This document shows, piece by piece, positions 25,501-40,500 of a stretch of 59,699 bases of DNA. Within the stretch, counting starts at the first letter, position 1. Every line of letters begins with the position of its first letter. The translations under genes were made by a program, and so were the position numbers. The notes below the pieces were generated by a model, which made no database searches, was not told where the DNA came from, and saw only the letters and a program-made list of their open reading frames with translations. The DNA comes from Plakobranchus ocellatus (Eukaryota; Mollusca; Gastropoda; Plakobranchidae): assembly GCA_019648995.1 (NCBI GenBank), contig BLXT01007071.1, positions 1,576,199 to 1,635,897 of the forward strand, given 5' to 3'.

Positions 25501-28500
25501 AGATAAATTTTAAGGTTGTCTGCATAGCATCTTTATAAATGTCATATTATGTCTAGCATCTATTAATAATTGAGCTAGGCCAAAAAATAAATGAAACAAG
25601 GTATTCTATAAAAAGACACAACTCAGAAGCATGAAAATTAGCAGGTAGGTGGATAAAATTGTGCAATTTATAATGGGGGCATTAATTTTTTAAATTTAAA
25701 GTAATATTTTATTTATTTCGAAAAGATGAAAAGGAATGAGATTGAAATTGGAGCAACATTCATAATTTTGAGTTGTGTGGGTTTTTTAGTTCACTTATTT
25801 TTTTAGCCCAGTTCAAATAATAGATAAAGGAACACCTCAATTGGCATCTCATTTTCTTTCACATGGCACACATATTATGTAAATCTTCCCAGTGCAAGTT
25901 GTACAGAAGGAACAGTCCTTTTTCTTTTTCTATACCTGCTGCAAATACAGCAATTTCTACCTTTTTGCTCCACTCCTAAGTGTAACTTGAATCAAATCTT
26001 CGCATGGTTTGACCCTACCATGGTTCGTGTAGACGAGGCAACATAATCCAATGACTTTTGATGCTATCTCATAAATCCACACCCATCGCTAGCTATATTG
26101 CAAGGAATCTTAGAAATTCACTTCTGGTGTCTGGAATGAAACTAGCAAAAACAGAGTATCTTTGAGGAGGGTTGTTTTTAGTGTGAAGCTCAATGGTTTA
26201 ATCAGTGATTGATTTCATAAGTAAACTAACAATTTGTGCTGAAAATAAATATAACAGGTATTCATAACTTGTATTTATATCCTCAAATATCAGAACTAAG
26301 TTTGGTTCTACCTTGCCTCAAATCTTTTGGAGGTCTTTGTGGCACAGTCTGTGATTTTTTTTCCCATACAAGTTTACTGCAACTCTCTCGACCTGATCTT
26401 TGTTGTAATCCAAAATGAAAATCTTGATCTTGACTTATGTTATTGCTTGCTGTTTCATCTTGGTCAACACTACAAACAGTCATATGACTTGCTATGCTCA
26501 CATTGATAGTAAATATTGTTTACTAATAGTTTGAGTAGTTTGACAAAAGATTCATACATTTTTGCTACAATGATATTTAATCTTTTTTATGTAACTCTCG
26601 TCCTTTCTGCTTAAAGTAATTTATAGCTAGGATTAGGGTTGGGAAGTCTCGGTTATAGTAGCGATTTAGAGCCATACCTTAGATCCAGTATTGAAGTTTT
26701 ATAACAAATTTTATATCCCCATGTGACAACTGTTAATGAGAATTAATTGTCATTTAAATCAATGTAAGCAATAAGCTCAATAAACAAATATATATTGTGA
26801 AAGCATCAAATTTTGCATGAAAGTTTCCCAGAGATTGAGAAAAAATTAATTTTGAACAAAAATTAAATACTGACTTATTATGGCCAATGCATACTTCTGC
26901 AGATAAAGAAACAAATGACAGAATTTTAGGAATTAAAGGTCAAGTTTTCACAGAAAAAAATCACAGATAAAATTTTCTCAGAACATTAAGAATCAAAGGT
27001 CATGTTTTCACAGAATTTTAAGAATGCATGTAAAAGTTATTCTAAGACAAAATCTTGAGAAAAGATTTTGGAAAATGTGGATAAAAAAACTTTCTATAAT
27101 AAATAAAGAAAAGACGAAGAAAGTCGAGCAATTTCAGTATTTTGGATCAATGACCACAAGCAATTGAGATGCAAAAGAAAAATAATATAAAAAATTGGAA
27201 AACATCTGGCAATGACAATCCAAAAGCTAATCTCATTGAAAAATCTCTGCGGGACAGGCAAACCAACAAAACTGAAATCATCAAAAGCTCTTTTATTCTC
27301 AATTGCATCATGTGTTTGCAAAGCTCAGACAAGAAAATTTAGGCATTGGAACCAAAAGCGTATAGAAAAATACAAAGGGTGCTGTGGATAAAACAAAACA
27401 AGATCATGCCTCTATTACAGAGGAACTTAATATTTAAGTTGTACTGAATTCTAGGAGTGCTAGAGCAATGAATTAATTTGGACATATTTGAGAACACGAC
27501 AATCTGGAGAGAGGCATATTTGAAGGTGAGATTTGTGGAAAAAGAAGCACACAGAAAATATAAGAGAACTGTACTGCTGAGATGTTCGTTCTGATTTAAA
27601 ACTGCTGTGTCTAGTTCTGAGAACTTCAAAGAAAATGGCTATGTATATTGTATCAATGATCACCAATGGGCCATTAGGACTTATGACTCATTTTTAGAGG
27701 TTTCAAGACATGTTGACGCTGTCAGTTTATAAACTTAGCTCTAGGCTGGGTTGTTGGGCAAATCAGCCCATTCTCCCTCTCCCTTGCCTTACTTCTTTCT
27801 AAAAGAAAAAAAAATTATTTCATCAGACTTTTCCTTTTTTTTTTGGGTTTTTGTTCTTGTAACTAAAGTTGATTAATTTTACTACTATTTTTTATATTTT
27901 TATATTTCTGTAGGAACCAAGACTGGCCTTTGAGGATGTTGATGCTGCAGAGTTGTATCCTTGTGTCACATTTTACAGCAGTACCCCAGGAGAAAAGGTG
28001 ATGCATATTTTCCTGAATGTCTTTATGTTTGTCTTTTGTCCTTCCTTTTTGTCTTTTTTTTTTCGTTTTATTTTTGAATAAAACTATAAATTCCTACCAC
28101 TTTATTAATTTAAGGTCTAAATATCCCAATTAAAAAAAAAAACAAACGAAACTGCAAAATTATGTTTTTGTAAACTTAAGTGTTTTATTTTGTGGACCCA
28201 ATAGACTAAAAAACTATGATATTAAAATAATATTAAATTAAAATTATGAAAATAAAGAAAAGTTACCTCAGAAGAGTAAAAAAAATGCCTTCAAAGTATC
28301 TATCATTGAGCTAAGTTTGCTCTTAAATGGACAAAAATTGATATAGGTACTCATATGTTAAGTGCTTAGCATGGTAGATGTCTTGGAGAACCTCATTCTT
28401 TTCAATTAAAAAAAAAATGAGGTACTCTCTTTGCAAACAGAGAGAGTAAAAAAATCGGGATTTCAACATTTTGACTTCTACGAATGAAAAGCAAGATAAT

Positions 28501-31500
28501 TTTCCTATACTTTTATACCAACATCTCTTCTATTCCAGGTCAAGATCACAGACATGCAGTTACGTGAAAGCCCCAGGGAGCTGTTGACTGGCTCACCTTT
28601 GTGTGCCCCATCAGTAGCAGTGATGGCTGAGGCAACAGTGGAGCTAATTAGAAATCTACATCGTGTACCAGGATGGACTTCTCCTATCAATGAGTATCTC
28701 TCCAATCAGCTGGAGGCATTGCATATCTGGATGTCTGCTACAGGCACAAACATCAATAGTACAGGTAAAAAAAAAGCATTTAATATTAAACACTACTGCG
28801 ATATCCCACTTTTGCCTATGCAGAGGTTAATTTAGGATTGTACATGTGTTTTTGATTTATTGTGATATCAAGATTGTCACTGAAGCTACTTAGGCTTTTA
28901 TTTTATTTTGTATAGGAGAGAATACCGATTTTTAAAAGAAGCTTTTTTTTTTTGTTCTAGAGCTTATCATAATGTTTTAGAAAATATTGCTGGAATTTGT
29001 TGAGTTCTGAACCCTGAAATGATAAAGACACCAGTGTTTAATCAAATTATATAGAAAGTATACTTTTATAGACTGATTATTCTTTGAAAAAGTGGACATC
29101 ACAGTGGTGTCTAAATAAGACTTGTATTTTCCCCATGAACATCAAGGCATTTGATTTTCATTTTAAATCTTACATTTTTAATGTTTACATTTAAGGGTAC
29201 AAGGGAAAAACAGGCATAGTCACAAAAAGATACTTTTGAGCAAATTCAATTTTTGACTAATCACACTGTCATCTCTTTGCATTTGTGACTTGGTATGTTT
29301 TCTTATTTTAGTGATACCTTTTTAAGAGGTAGTAAATGTTGTGAACTAACACCCCACGGGCATAATACAAAATTACATAATATGTGACTATGACTGTTTT
29401 TCCCTTGTACCCTTCGTTTGTTTTCCATGCTTTAGGAGGAAATGCTTTTCTATTGAAAAAAAATCTCAACAGCTAATCAGCCAAGAAAACCAACAGAGCC
29501 CTCCAACATAAGCAATGAACAAAGTGATGATGCCATCTCAAGACCATCCCAATGTCACCAAGAGCAGCTGGATGATACAACAAGCATTGTGAATCAGCAA
29601 AACAAGAGCGAGTGTGATGTGGCCCCATCTCAAGGGGAAAAGTTGTACAGGCCATCTACAGATTGTGAGAAGGAAGAGAAAGGTGGCCTTCATGCATAGT
29701 TAACAAATAGAACACTATGAAGAATAATATTCAGCCATTATGATGGTTTTATATTGAATTAAACATCATAATTAACCTACTTCAGTAAATGTCAACTACT
29801 GATGATGTTTTGGTACTTTCATCAATTTTTTATTGGTGCCCATGCAATAGTGCCTGCAAGTCAGATTTGAGAACTGTAGTCTCAAGTATGTTGGTCTCAA
29901 ATGTGATCGGTCAAGGTAGTTCCTGGGTTGTGTACTTGTGCACCTTCTTTAGAGCTCTCTATTTTTTTATATTCAATCAAGATCTGGTCTTCATTATACC
30001 TTAGCAGGACATGACAACTCATGCTGTAGTCAGCTGTTGTATTTTCCTTGGTCTCTGTAGTTATGTCCACAACTTTTATACCTTGCTTGCAAAGGATGAA
30101 GTGAGTAAAATTGATTATAATTCTGTTGCCAGAGAAAAGTTTGCAACACATAGACCCATGCTATGAACTGTTGTTTTCTAAATTCGTGTTTGGGGCATCA
30201 TAGTCTTTTGCTGCTTTGCCTTAAGGACAGTGGTGATTATACCTCTTCACGTACTTCAATCATTTGTTTTCCAACTGTCTGTCATTTCTTAGCACCCAGG
30301 ATAGCCATTATGCCACCATTATTTTTGGAGCTAATAAAATCAGCACAATATACTAAATGATGAAAATAATCTGATTATATATCTTTAGATTGTTTTTGTT
30401 GTTGTTTCCTTACAGATGCAAGCAAGGATGAGTCAAGTGTTGGAGATAAAGGTATTTAAAAAAGAAAAGAAATCATAGCCTTTTTCATTTTATGTTGATA
30501 CAAACAAAATTTCTTTTCCTCTTTTTTCCATTTTATTTTGTTGATACCAACAAAATTTCCTCTCCTTTGCTTTACCTTGCTATTTCTGTACACATACATT
30601 TTGAGCTGTTTTTGTCCTGGACTTCTATTTAGTAAAAAACTGATTGCTGGCAATTAGGCATATATATACTCCACATGCCTTGTATCAATAGGGCATTGCC
30701 TACTGTTTTGGCTGCAAAACAAGTTCTGAAAATAGTGAAACTGGATCAGCTTGAATAGGTATATGTGAAGCAAGAATGCCTTTTGCCACTAAATTAAATC
30801 TTTTTTACCTAAGTTTTAGAGTAATTGCATTGGGCTCAATAGATCTTAATTTTTTTTTTATGTTTATATCTAGGTCTAGTAGACCCAGCTTAATGGAAAC
30901 AGCATTAAGTTGGCTGGTGTAACTTTACTGGCTGTGCATGTGTAAATACATGGAAATTTATACAGGAAAATGCAGATTTTGTTTTTTTGCATACATATCT
31001 AATGAATTATTGGCTGCAGAATGAAAAAGCATATAGTATTTACAACATTTGAAAAAAATGCTTGAAAACCTTCCATGCTGGTGTGGTGTTTGATTGCTGT
31101 GAAAGTTTTGTTGGGCTAAAGATGAGTTATGTTGTATTGTGAATGTAGCGGATAATAATTAGCATTACGGGTGGGGCTGACAATATTGATGAAGGTGATG
31201 ATGATGATAATGATGATGATGGTGAATGGTGTGATGTTGATGATGATGGAGATGGTGATGACAATGATATATAAAATGGTGATGATGATATGGAGCTGAT
31301 GACAATGATGTTAATGATGATTGAAAGTAGTGATGATGATAGTAATGATGATGATGATGAAGGTAATGGTAATGATAGTGCCAATGAAGATGATAATGTA
31401 GATAATAATGATTATGATGAGATGATGCTGAGAATGATGATGATCAAGTTGGCGTTGATGATGATTATAATGTGAAGTTAGTGATGATCATAAATGTTTT

Positions 31501-34500
31501 AATGATTAAGTTGGATATGATGGTGAAGGCATGATCATTATGAAGGTGGTCATGATGTGAAGGTAGTGATGATGATAATGATGATGATGATGTTTATAGT
31601 GATGTTTAGATGTCAGAAGATAATTGAAAATAAAACAATAGAGTTTCATCATATCTTACTGTTGATTGCACATTGTGTAAGTGATCAGTGCAGATCTGTA
31701 AGCTTTCAGTAAAGTATTATCAGTAAGCAAACAAATATAGGCTCCCACAGAAGATCTACAGTGATTTAGAATAAGAATCCCAAAGGATGTTAACAATGAC
31801 ACAGGAGGAGCATTAAAGCGTGGCTAAACAGATATTCTTGCACCATTTTATTTTCGCCTTATGACACATGGGAAGGGGTCTTTTCAAATTGTTTTTTTGC
31901 AGTATCTTTTAATTTTCATATTTCTGTGTGTAAAAAAGGTCAAATGAAATATTCTGAGGGCTTCAACAACTAAAGTGAGCTTGTTTGAAAAACATTTTAA
32001 AAATTAGATGTAGTTGTGTCGTTCTAGCACACAATGTACAGGGAGTTTCAGCAAGTATGCATGTGGCAAAAATTAATAAATTGGATATTAAAACAAGGAC
32101 ATTTTTATAGAGTGTTCAGCAACGATTTTTTTACAAAGTGTAATGGCAATGATTGTAACTTAGTAATATTTTGTCTATCAACCAGCTGTGAATCTGCTTT
32201 CCTATATTTCTTTTAACAGAATCCACCAAGACTGATGAAAAGTCAAAAGTTCCAGCTCCAGAATTGAAAAAAGAGCGAAAAAACAGCAAAGAGGGTGCTA
32301 TGTCCTCATTTATTGATGACAAAAAACTAGAAACAGCTTGTAATCAAGTAAGATCATCAGATTAACTCAAAGCATGTTTAGTTGATAAAGATATTTTATC
32401 TGCTTTAGTACAAAGTACATTTAAAAAACAACGCTTTTTAACACTCAATATGTTTTGAGAAGTAAGCATTTATAAGACAACAATAAAAATTATTTTAAAA
32501 CATCAATCTTTCAAATCATCATAAATTTTTTAAGTGATTTTCTGAGTAAATGTATCCAAACACTAGCAAGTTACTTGATCCCAGAAGTTTAGTTTTTCAA
32601 AAAGAAAATGCATACAGATTTATCACAACTAAGTCATTAATAGCAGGGTAAGGTATTAAGAGAGTTTTGCTATTTTGGTGATTCATTTCATTTTACTCTG
32701 AAATGCTATCTAACAGTTAAGGAATTTACTAGGGATGTTCTCCAAGAGGCATGAAATCCATTTTCTCTTAGAATTTTTTTTTTCTGCAAAGTATGCCCTC
32801 CTGTGGTCACACTACATCTATTTTGATTAAAATATCTCACCTGGCTTTTGAATGTAAGTTAGAGGTTATGCCACAACTGCTTGACACTTTTGCAGAACTG
32901 ACTTTCCCAAATTTCATAAGTAGTTGATTATTGTCTGAGTCACATCCATGATAGTCTCGTAACCTGAATCTGATAAACTGATTAATGATCTTTTTTTTTA
33001 ACTCTCTTATTTTTCTGTAATGTTTACTGATTTCTTAAACATTTATTGAATTTCTTTTTTGTAATTTTCTTTGTTATAATTTTTTGTCAAGGTCTATTAC
33101 TTCATGAAATAAACTTTTAATCATCGAGATTATCGGTCACGACTGTCTGCTGTAAAGTAAAACTAGACATAGATTGAGAAAGAGGCAAATTTAAGACCTA
33201 GGTTTATATATAACGTTACCTCAGTTGCATGTAAGAATATTTAGAGCTCCTATTTAAAGTGTGACTGCCTTGTACTAACTCTTAGTACAGACGATAAACC
33301 AAAAGAGATAACAATGCACAAGCCTAATCAATTGAGAAGTATTTGACAGTTGTTAGGAGAAAGGAAAAAAAAAAGGATATAATTTTTACCAAAATATTGT
33401 AGTTGAAACATAACAAGCAAAGCATAAGCACTCATACCTCTTCAAATCTTCCCCTTAAAGTAAAAAAAAAAAGAAAGCAACACATAAACAATTTTTAAAT
33501 CTTTTTTTACATCGTCAGGCACTGTTCTAAATGATACTGTCTCTCTTCTTTTCCATCTGTCAATCTAAAAGATAAAAAAACTTGAAACACTGTGGAACCC
33601 AATTAACAAATTTATGCGGAACAAAAAAATCTGAAGTACATAAAATTTTATTGTTTGGATGAGCATCTGTGGAATAACCTGCGGTAAACTTGTACCCAAA
33701 ATTCAGACAGGAAATGACTCTTTTGTTGTGAATATGGTGAAAATGCTAGAACAGAAATGTTTTGAGAAAGGAAAAATTATCCAAACTGCTGTGAAAAATA
33801 TACTGAGAAGTGTGTCATCAGTCACTTATATAGCTATGGTGTTTAATAAGCAAGTGAAAGGAGTACATGAATATATATAAATATATATAAGTATGATGTG
33901 CTCCATGTAATCAGCTAATAGTCATAATTGAACAAAAATAGCTACAGGCTGATTTAAATAGAGATTTTCTTTATAAGCAGATCTATAAAAGATAGAGCTA
34001 TTTATGGCTTGTAACAAATTTTATCACTACAAATTGTATCATATGAAAGTGAAATGATAATTATATTGTAGATATTAAAGAGAAATATAAACTATTATTA
34101 AATATTGGCAGAAACTTGATTAAAGCCCTTTGTCTCCCATTTAAAAACAAAAATTGACTTTAAAAAATTGAAACTCATCCTGAAGAGTGAAAAGATTTTA
34201 GAAAAAACCATCTCTTATTATTGAAAACCTCACTTTGCTGCTCCATTTAAGATATGGCCATGCTTAGCAGTGATGGGTGGTGTGGATCAGGGTCTAAGAA
34301 TAGGTGGCCGCTGCATCCACAAAACTTCAGGCAAGAAAGGAATAATCCTTGGCCTCCCTAGAGAGGCATCCATTACTGCTAAGGTCCAATGGGATGAAGT
34401 TAACTTTACCATCAGGTAGGTAGAAGTGCATTTCATTCCCAAGATTCTTTTGATAACCTTAAGTCATACTTTCAATGAACCTTCATCACAACTTATGTGA

Positions 34501-37500
34501 CTTGGAATGTTTGATCTATTTAGACAATTCTAAGTGCTAATCATACTTTGTTGTATAATGGAGCAAATGAGATACTAATCATTGCTTTATGTTAACAAAA
34601 ATTCAAGATCCCAAGGAACATTAGGCTGATAAAGATGGCTTAGACTAAGGATACTTTTCAGACCATTTTACTGTTTGTTTTTTTTCTTATTTTATCAGAA
34701 TACAAGTGAGATCACAAAAAAGATAAAAGTGTATGAATGAGATCAATACAGAAATAACATAGTACAAATGAGATCAATACAGAAATAACAGAGTACAAAT
34801 AAGATCAATACAGAAGAATAAAAAAATAGAACATGCGTAAGGGATCTTTTTCTAGCAGCATTAAGGTTGGCAAAAAAATCATGGTATAAACAATGAACTA
34901 ATTAACAACCTCCAAAATCCCTTTAAAAGATTTCCTAGTGATGGGCCGATATTATTCTTAAACCCATTACTTCAGATTATAAGAATCACAAACTTTTTTA
35001 TTTGTGTGTCTTGAGCAAGTGAAAAGGCAATACTTTGAAGGATGTGAGTTACATTTATGGTCACCTTCTTGTGTCATTAATGAAGTTTGCATTTTGAAAA
35101 AATTCAAATTCGGTTCCTGCATATTCATGTAGTGCCTGAAGAAAAAAAGTAATTATAAAACCAACCTGTCCTTTAGTGCTAAATTTTTTTCTTCAGTATT
35201 CTTGTTATGAGTATTAAAGTTTGTTACCTAAAGATGAACATGATGCCTTCTGGATTGAAATAAAATTAAAATAGCTTTCCGTATCGTTTCTTTTTTAATT
35301 TGATTTTCTTTGTTTTATTATTTATTTTGTGTCAATTCAAAGTAAGAGATTATTGATTTAAAAAAAATCAATTTGCCCTCGGTTTGTTTTAGCATGACAA
35401 AAGAATAAACTGCAATCGTGAGTTTTAATTTTTTACACTTAAACAGTGATGCAGTTCTCGCTAGTTTGGACCCAGTGGAGAGTCCTGGCTTGGACATGGC
35501 TAGTGTGGTAGGCTTTCAGTCTCACCATTTAGATGCTTTGGTCAAATTAGCATTTCTGAAGGATTCTAGAGGCCGCTCTGACAGCTCAAGTGGCACCCAC
35601 AAGCAAGATCAAGGCACCAAATCTGCTACAGATCAGAAGAAGCTGAGGGAGAAGGAAATGGAGGATGCTGCAGGTATTGCATTACACAAAACGACAAAAG
35701 ATTGAAGAAACTACAGCATTGCTCTTTTGATCTATATATGAAATTATTTTGTTGCTTATTTCATTATTGTAGCAATCAGAAATTATATCTGCATATCATT
35801 TTCCATACTGCAATGATAACTTGATCTAATGTTTTGCAAACAAAATTATTTTCTTACACCTGAATGAATAACCCTAAAAACTTTATTACTTTGGTAATAT
35901 CCATTTTGCAAAGTATCAAATAATAAGTTTTGCTATGGTTTCACCATGAAGTTACAAAAAGAAAAGAAAAAATAATATTGTAAATTTCAGCTGCTCTCCA
36001 GCAATCGAAAGAAAGGCTTCAGCTATCGAAAGAGAGATCTGACAGGTTGATGCGAGAGTTGGACAGAGATATCGCAGCTATGCTGGATGAAGATCTCTCA
36101 GGTGCCCCAGATCACAATGCTGATAAAAAAACTGGGGTTGAAGAAGTAAGAAGACAAGGAAGAGGAATGGGCAGCTCCAATTTGACACCTTCTACCCCTG
36201 CTTTGGCAGAGGAGAGCTCTCAAGATGTTGCTAGAGTGATGAATCGAAGAGCCATGAGAGCTGTGAGTGTAGACTCGGCTGATGCATCCATTGCCGCAGA
36301 GGGCTTAGGATCCCACTTATTGTCTGCTCCCCATTCTGGACTCAACCCAATCAGTGCTTCAGAAATGTGTTTGAATTCTGATCTTGATCGATTGACACAA
36401 GTAGGGGGGCATAGTGCTGGATATGGACAACAACAGCAACAGCTACAGCAGCAGAGAGATACAGATTTAATGGCCGATGTGGTTGCCACTGTTGCTGCAG
36501 CCAATCAAAGGAAACCGCAGATCTTGCCTTGTTTACAGCCTGACCATGAGCCAGTGGGAATAAGAAATACTGAGTCATTTTCCTCAACCCAATTCACAGC
36601 TGATTCCCAAAACTTTGCCCTAGACTTTCCCAGTACTTCTAGTGAGGAGGCTGTGTCAGTCATGAGAAGAAAACGCTCTACAAACGAAAAAGTAATTGAA
36701 GAGGAAGAGAGCTTGGCTGGAGAAGAATTACACTGTGTATCACCATGTCCTACCACCCCTAAATCTCCTGGAGATTCAAGCCCTCTTGGGGTAGATAAAA
36801 TCAATCATGAAAAAGAAATGTATGTGCTGAAATTCTCTGCTCTCCAGCTACTAGCTGTGAAAGCCTTATCTGCGATAGCTTCTAGCGAGAAATTTGCCGA
36901 GTTGCTTTTAGTGCCAAGATCAAGCCTTAGTGAAAATACTGGTGACAAACAACTTCTTGAAGCTCTGTCTACATACAGGGATGAGGCAATGAAAGATTCA
37001 TTCAGAAAAATGATAAAATTGTTTGTATCCCGATCAGTGTATCCCTCACCTTTCAAACGCGCAGTACCTCTGACTGAAATAGAGAGAGCCTTCAGTGTTT
37101 TGCAGAACTCTATTGTGCAGCACATAGCTGAGGATAAGCTGGGGGTCAAACATTTGGAGGGTAAGTTAGAGGCAAAGTTTGTCTTTAATAACAAATTTTG
37201 AATGAATAAGAAAAAGAGGAATGTATGCAGTTATTTTCAAACATTATTGCTCTACTTTTGCTTAAAATTTACTTAACAATCTGGAGATTAACAATTTTAT
37301 GGTCCTTAATCTAAAAGAAAGAATAAAAATTAACCTTTCATATTGAAATATTAGAGAAAATTTGTTTTGAGGATAACATTGTAGACTCTTGGAGAGAATA
37401 TTTGTGCTTTATGAGGAAGTTTCTGCCTTTTCAGCAATATGTCAAAGATTTTATGCAGAAACTTTAGTTCTTATTTAAGACATAGAACTTACAGCACTGA

Positions 37501-40500
37501 AAAAGGAAAACGAGAAATAGAAATAATACTGAACTTCAAGATATTGCGCTAAATCAGCTGTTTTAAATCACTTGATGCTAAAATTATTTCATTCTTTAAA
37601 ATACAAAATAGGCGCTCAGACTTTTTATATTTTGCTTTCTGTGAATCATGATGTACAAGTAATTTTACAATGCTTCGTAATGACAGATAAAGTGTCTCGC
37701 TTGCCTGCAAGTAGCAAGCGCAATATAAGCAATCAAATCAGTGACAACCAAACTGTTGCGCCTAAGAAGCTTCAGCTCAGTGACACTCAAATGCTAGGCC
37801 AGGGTTCCTCCAGGGATAGGCTGGACAGCACACCAAGTTTTGGCTCTTCTCACCAGACGTCCATATTACAGTATATGCGCACGAGTTCTAGGTATAGCTT
37901 TTTGCTTAATTTCATTTTTTTTGTTAATTTTTGAAATTTGCAACTCTTTCAAAAATTGTGTTTGTTTGTGCTTGATTCTATAGAAATCAAAAAATTAATT
38001 TTGAATACAAAGAGCAGAGCTGCCAATTACTACTACTTTCAGTTCCACTAACCTATGGCCCTTAATACTGAAGTACTAATATGAGATGGAAAAGACTTAA
38101 ATGATGCCCTAAAATAAAAACTAATAGTCAAATGTGTGATCAATGCATAATTGTATAAAAGTTGTACATTATTTAATTGTCAAGCCCCTTCAACTGCATT
38201 TGGCCTCCAATAAATCCTATGCATTAAATTTTTTTGTCACTGCACTTGCAATCAATAACATCGGATATTTTTTTATAGGGTCAATAATTTTTTAATCCCA
38301 GTGAAACACAGACAGGTTTTGTTTTTATGAGTAAATATCATTTGAGCTAAAAATCCCTTGTAAAATAATGACATAAGGAATCATATAACTGAAGCTTAAT
38401 TTTTTGAGTTGGCATTTCTAATTGAGGCAATATTTATAGGTTGACAATGTTGGAATAGGCACCCATATTTTCTCACACTCAATAACATTCACCAGATGAG
38501 CCATCTGCCACACAATTCTTCAAGGTAGAGGATCAGAAATAATGTAACATGTAATGAATAAATCTTCATCTCTTAGAGAGTAGTGGAGCTGCAATTTTAA
38601 CACTATATGCTATGGCAAGTCAAATGTTTCATGTTAACTTAATGGCATGAGTGTAGAAATGTGAACTCTCTACTGTTTGTCTTGGGCTATTATTTACATT
38701 GTGTCACATGGTGTCTTGGGCTATTATTTACATTGTGTCACATGGATTAGATCAAAATCGACATTTATTTCACATCAGTCCTTTCATGGCAAGGAAAAAT
38801 AAGATTATATGTATTATTTCATTTTAGTTCCTCTCAGTAGTTTCAAAAAATGATACATTTAAATTCTTGCAAGGTTTTGTTTGAATATAATGGTTAATTA
38901 TTGTTTTGTTGTTGTTTTTTTTCAACTCTACAGTGCAGAAGATATGCGAGGCTTTAGGCGTGTTTTAAACAACGTACTTCAGCCAGCTGCCTGCACATCA
39001 ACTCCGACTCCAATGCGTATGCCTCCCCCTCCTCATCCCATCAGATCACGGTCACCATCACCTCCCCCACCACCTATAGTCACACCTCTGCTGGAGATGG
39101 GCTTTGGGCTCCAGCACATTAAACAGGCTTTAGCTGCCACAGGTAGGAACTTCTTTGCGCATGCTTGATGTGGAAATTCAAATTATTGTTCTTTATGAAA
39201 GGCTTTTGAAATGGTGGNNNNNNNNNNNNNNNNNNNNNNNNNNNNNNNNNNNNNNNNNNNNNNNNNNNNNNNNNNNNNNNNNNNNNNNNNNNNNNNNNNN
39301 NNNNNNNNNNNNNNNNNNNNNNNNNNNNNNNNNNNNNNNNNNNNNNNNNNNNNNNNNNNNNNNNNNNNNNNNNNNNNNNNNNNNNNNNNNNNNNNNNNNN
39401 NNNNNNNNNNNNNNNNNNNNNNNNNNNNNNNNAGCAATATCAAATTATTGTTCTTTATGAAAGGCTTTTGAAATGGTGGGTAATTTCAAGTGGTATGATG
39501 ATAAAGAAAGAAAACATTCTTGCATTGCTGTAGATTGTGTACAAGTAATGAGTTATTATGTCAAACTTTGGGGCCCAGCTGTTTTGAATAATTATTGAGA
39601 AAAGTGTACAAAACATGTTTGATGTTCAGTTTCACAGAACTGTAGTTCATTGTCAATGTGCCCAGCTTGGACAGGAATTTATAATACATAAGAGGAATGA
39701 TGTCAAGAAATAGTATATTTTCTATTTTAAAGTTTGATTTGTTCATAATATATTTTGGCAAATAGACTAATTTGGTACATATTGCTTTTTATAATTAAAA
39801 AAATTGTCCAGTCTCAATTGGTTTTCTAGTTTCAAAATTGTCAGTGAATTCAACAAATGCCTGCAAATCAAGAGAGTGATGCTGTAGGCAAAGCAGCCTA
39901 TCTGCTGTGATTACCTATGATTTTTCCCTGATCTCACGCATCTCAGTTTTGGACTAAATATCTTTGTTTGTAGGGTCTTAGAAGAACGGACCAGTGCCAC
40001 TTATAAAGCCTATACAATTTTACCACCCCCACCTATTTGATCTTGGTTGGGGGGGGAAGGAAAGGAAGGAGAGACTTAGAAAAAAAGAAAGAAGAAAAAT
40101 ATAAATGAATGAAGCCCAACTAATATTTAGGAACAATAATGCATAAACAAATTTTCATAAAAGAAGGCAAAAGTCAATCTGGATTATGGGTTTGGACAGC
40201 AGAGTGTGTGGGTAAATAAAAGCTAAGTACATTTATGTTAGGATACTGACCATCTATACATTTACATTGAAATTGATGAAAGTATCTCAGTGATATAAAA
40301 AACAAAAGCAAATAAATCTTTAGGTTTTAAAAAAATGTCATATAAAATGGAATGAAAACAATTTTACTGCAGTTAGAAATATATATATTCTGATAACTAT
40401 TGTAGTTGAGGTCAGCTAACCATCTCAACGTAAAAATAATTGTGTAGAATGAAGACATCAATAAAGTTGGGCTTATTGTTAAAAGTAATTTTCCAAGGAT

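Noticed and set aside
31127-31475. Ser/Ile-rich and Asp/Met-rich open frames
   Set aside because: Both are translations of the (GAT)n microsatellite.
36220-37194. Antisense open frames of 78-129 codons
   Set aside because: They are shadows of the long sense exon 42, whose sense reading matches HERC1.
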